Part shown: positions 60,642 to 60,794 of the stretch, piece by piece
How positions within the stretch are numbered: position 1 is the first letter of the stretch
Layout: each line of letters opens with the position of its first letter
Translations under genes and position numbers: made by a program
NCBI GenBank assembly: GCA_030053925.1
Contig: JASGCX010000002.1
Location: 46,322 to 107,115, forward strand
Length of the DNA stretch: 60,794 bases
Reading direction: 5' to 3'
From: Flavobacterium sp.
GTDB lineage: Bacteria > Bacteroidota > Bacteroidia > Chitinophagales > Chitinophagaceae
The notes under the pieces: generated by a model
Told to the model about the DNA's origin: nothing
Seen by the model: the letters and a program-made list of their open reading frames with translations, nothing else
Databases searched by the model: none

Positions 60642-60794
60642 AATTGGTATTTTTTAGAATACTAAAATACAACTCAATGGTAAATTATCAAAAAAATTGA
60701 GTTTTTTTTGCAACCAAAAAGCCCATTAACTAGTTGATACCAGTTTTGCGAAGCAAAAAAAGCACCTCTAACCGTTAATTATACTTCTTTTACT

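Noticed and set aside
1-60794. tRNA or rRNA genes as integration sites
   Set aside because: I looked for TpsiC-like and conserved rRNA segments by eye and found none; a covariance scan would be needed to exclude them fully.

Overview
The window reads as chromosomal DNA of a low-GC member of the Bacteroidota, most likely close to the Chitinophagaceae (Sediminibacterium/Ferruginibacter-like). The grounds are the CHU_C-type gliding/T9SS surface protein with its PorP/SprF partner, DUF5686, DUF6261, DUF1361 and COQ4-like families typical of this phylum, weak Shine-Dalgarno signals and several promoter matches to the Bacteroidota consensus TAnnTTTG. No rRNA or tRNA gene was seen.

Layout. 0-5 kb: a secreted M28 peptidase bracketed by inverted low-complexity repeats, then gnd and zwf of the pentose phosphate pathway. 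5-10.3 kb: a tightly packed minus-strand run (integral membrane protein, winged-helix regulator, CreD, a di-iron ferritin-like protein, a COQ4-like protein, diacylglycerol kinase, DUF1361), with two matching CTTTG-N5-CAAAG palindromes that probably bind the regulator. 10.4-12.9 kb: an outer-membrane DUF5686 protein. 13-22.3 kb: an accessory island, all genes on the minus strand with long structured spacers. It holds a DarTG ADP-ribosylation toxin-antitoxin pair around a decayed HD-domain gene, DUF4349, a lipoprotein, an Abi_2/HEPN protein, a PRTase-like plus NADAR pair, and a nucleotidyltransferase-nuclease fusion. About 6.2 kb of it lies between 120-bp direct repeats derived from the 3' end of the DUF6261 gene at its edge.

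22.5-34.8 kb: mostly housekeeping genes (circularly permuted ATP-grasp/alpha-E protein, transglutaminase, rpiB, an atypical SDR, corA, a periplasmic PPIase, a TlpA-like thioredoxin, comB), interrupted by a Panacea-type toxin-antitoxin pair (27-28 kb) and two minisatellites. 35-37.8 kb: a second accessory patch, with a P-loop/deoxyribosyltransferase-like protein plus a glutaredoxin-fold protein, followed by two truncated pseudogenes joined head to head. 37.8-46.7 kb: the T9SS/gliding block (PorP/SprF, a 2445-residue PKD/CHU_C protein, RlpA). 46.9-54.6 kb: an orphan ParA, an esterase, a pterin dehydratase whose 3' end lies in a 408-bp tandem triplication, a GbsR/DCC operon and a metzincin protease.

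54.8-60.8 kb: a two-gene ATPase/TOPRIM (AbiL/RloB-like) defence operon, a thiolase, HicAB, a short ORF-less group II intron, a VapBC-like pair whose toxin gene is broken, and a second DUF6261 gene. Overall the window alternates conserved genes with at least five separate defence or toxin-antitoxin insertions, several visibly decaying. The candidates for new biology are the darT-HD-darG cassette, the repeat-bounded island with recombination-site-like spacers, the PRTase-NADAR pair, the 35-37 kb P-loop/deoxyribosyltransferase-like pair, and the COQ4-like/di-iron pair.
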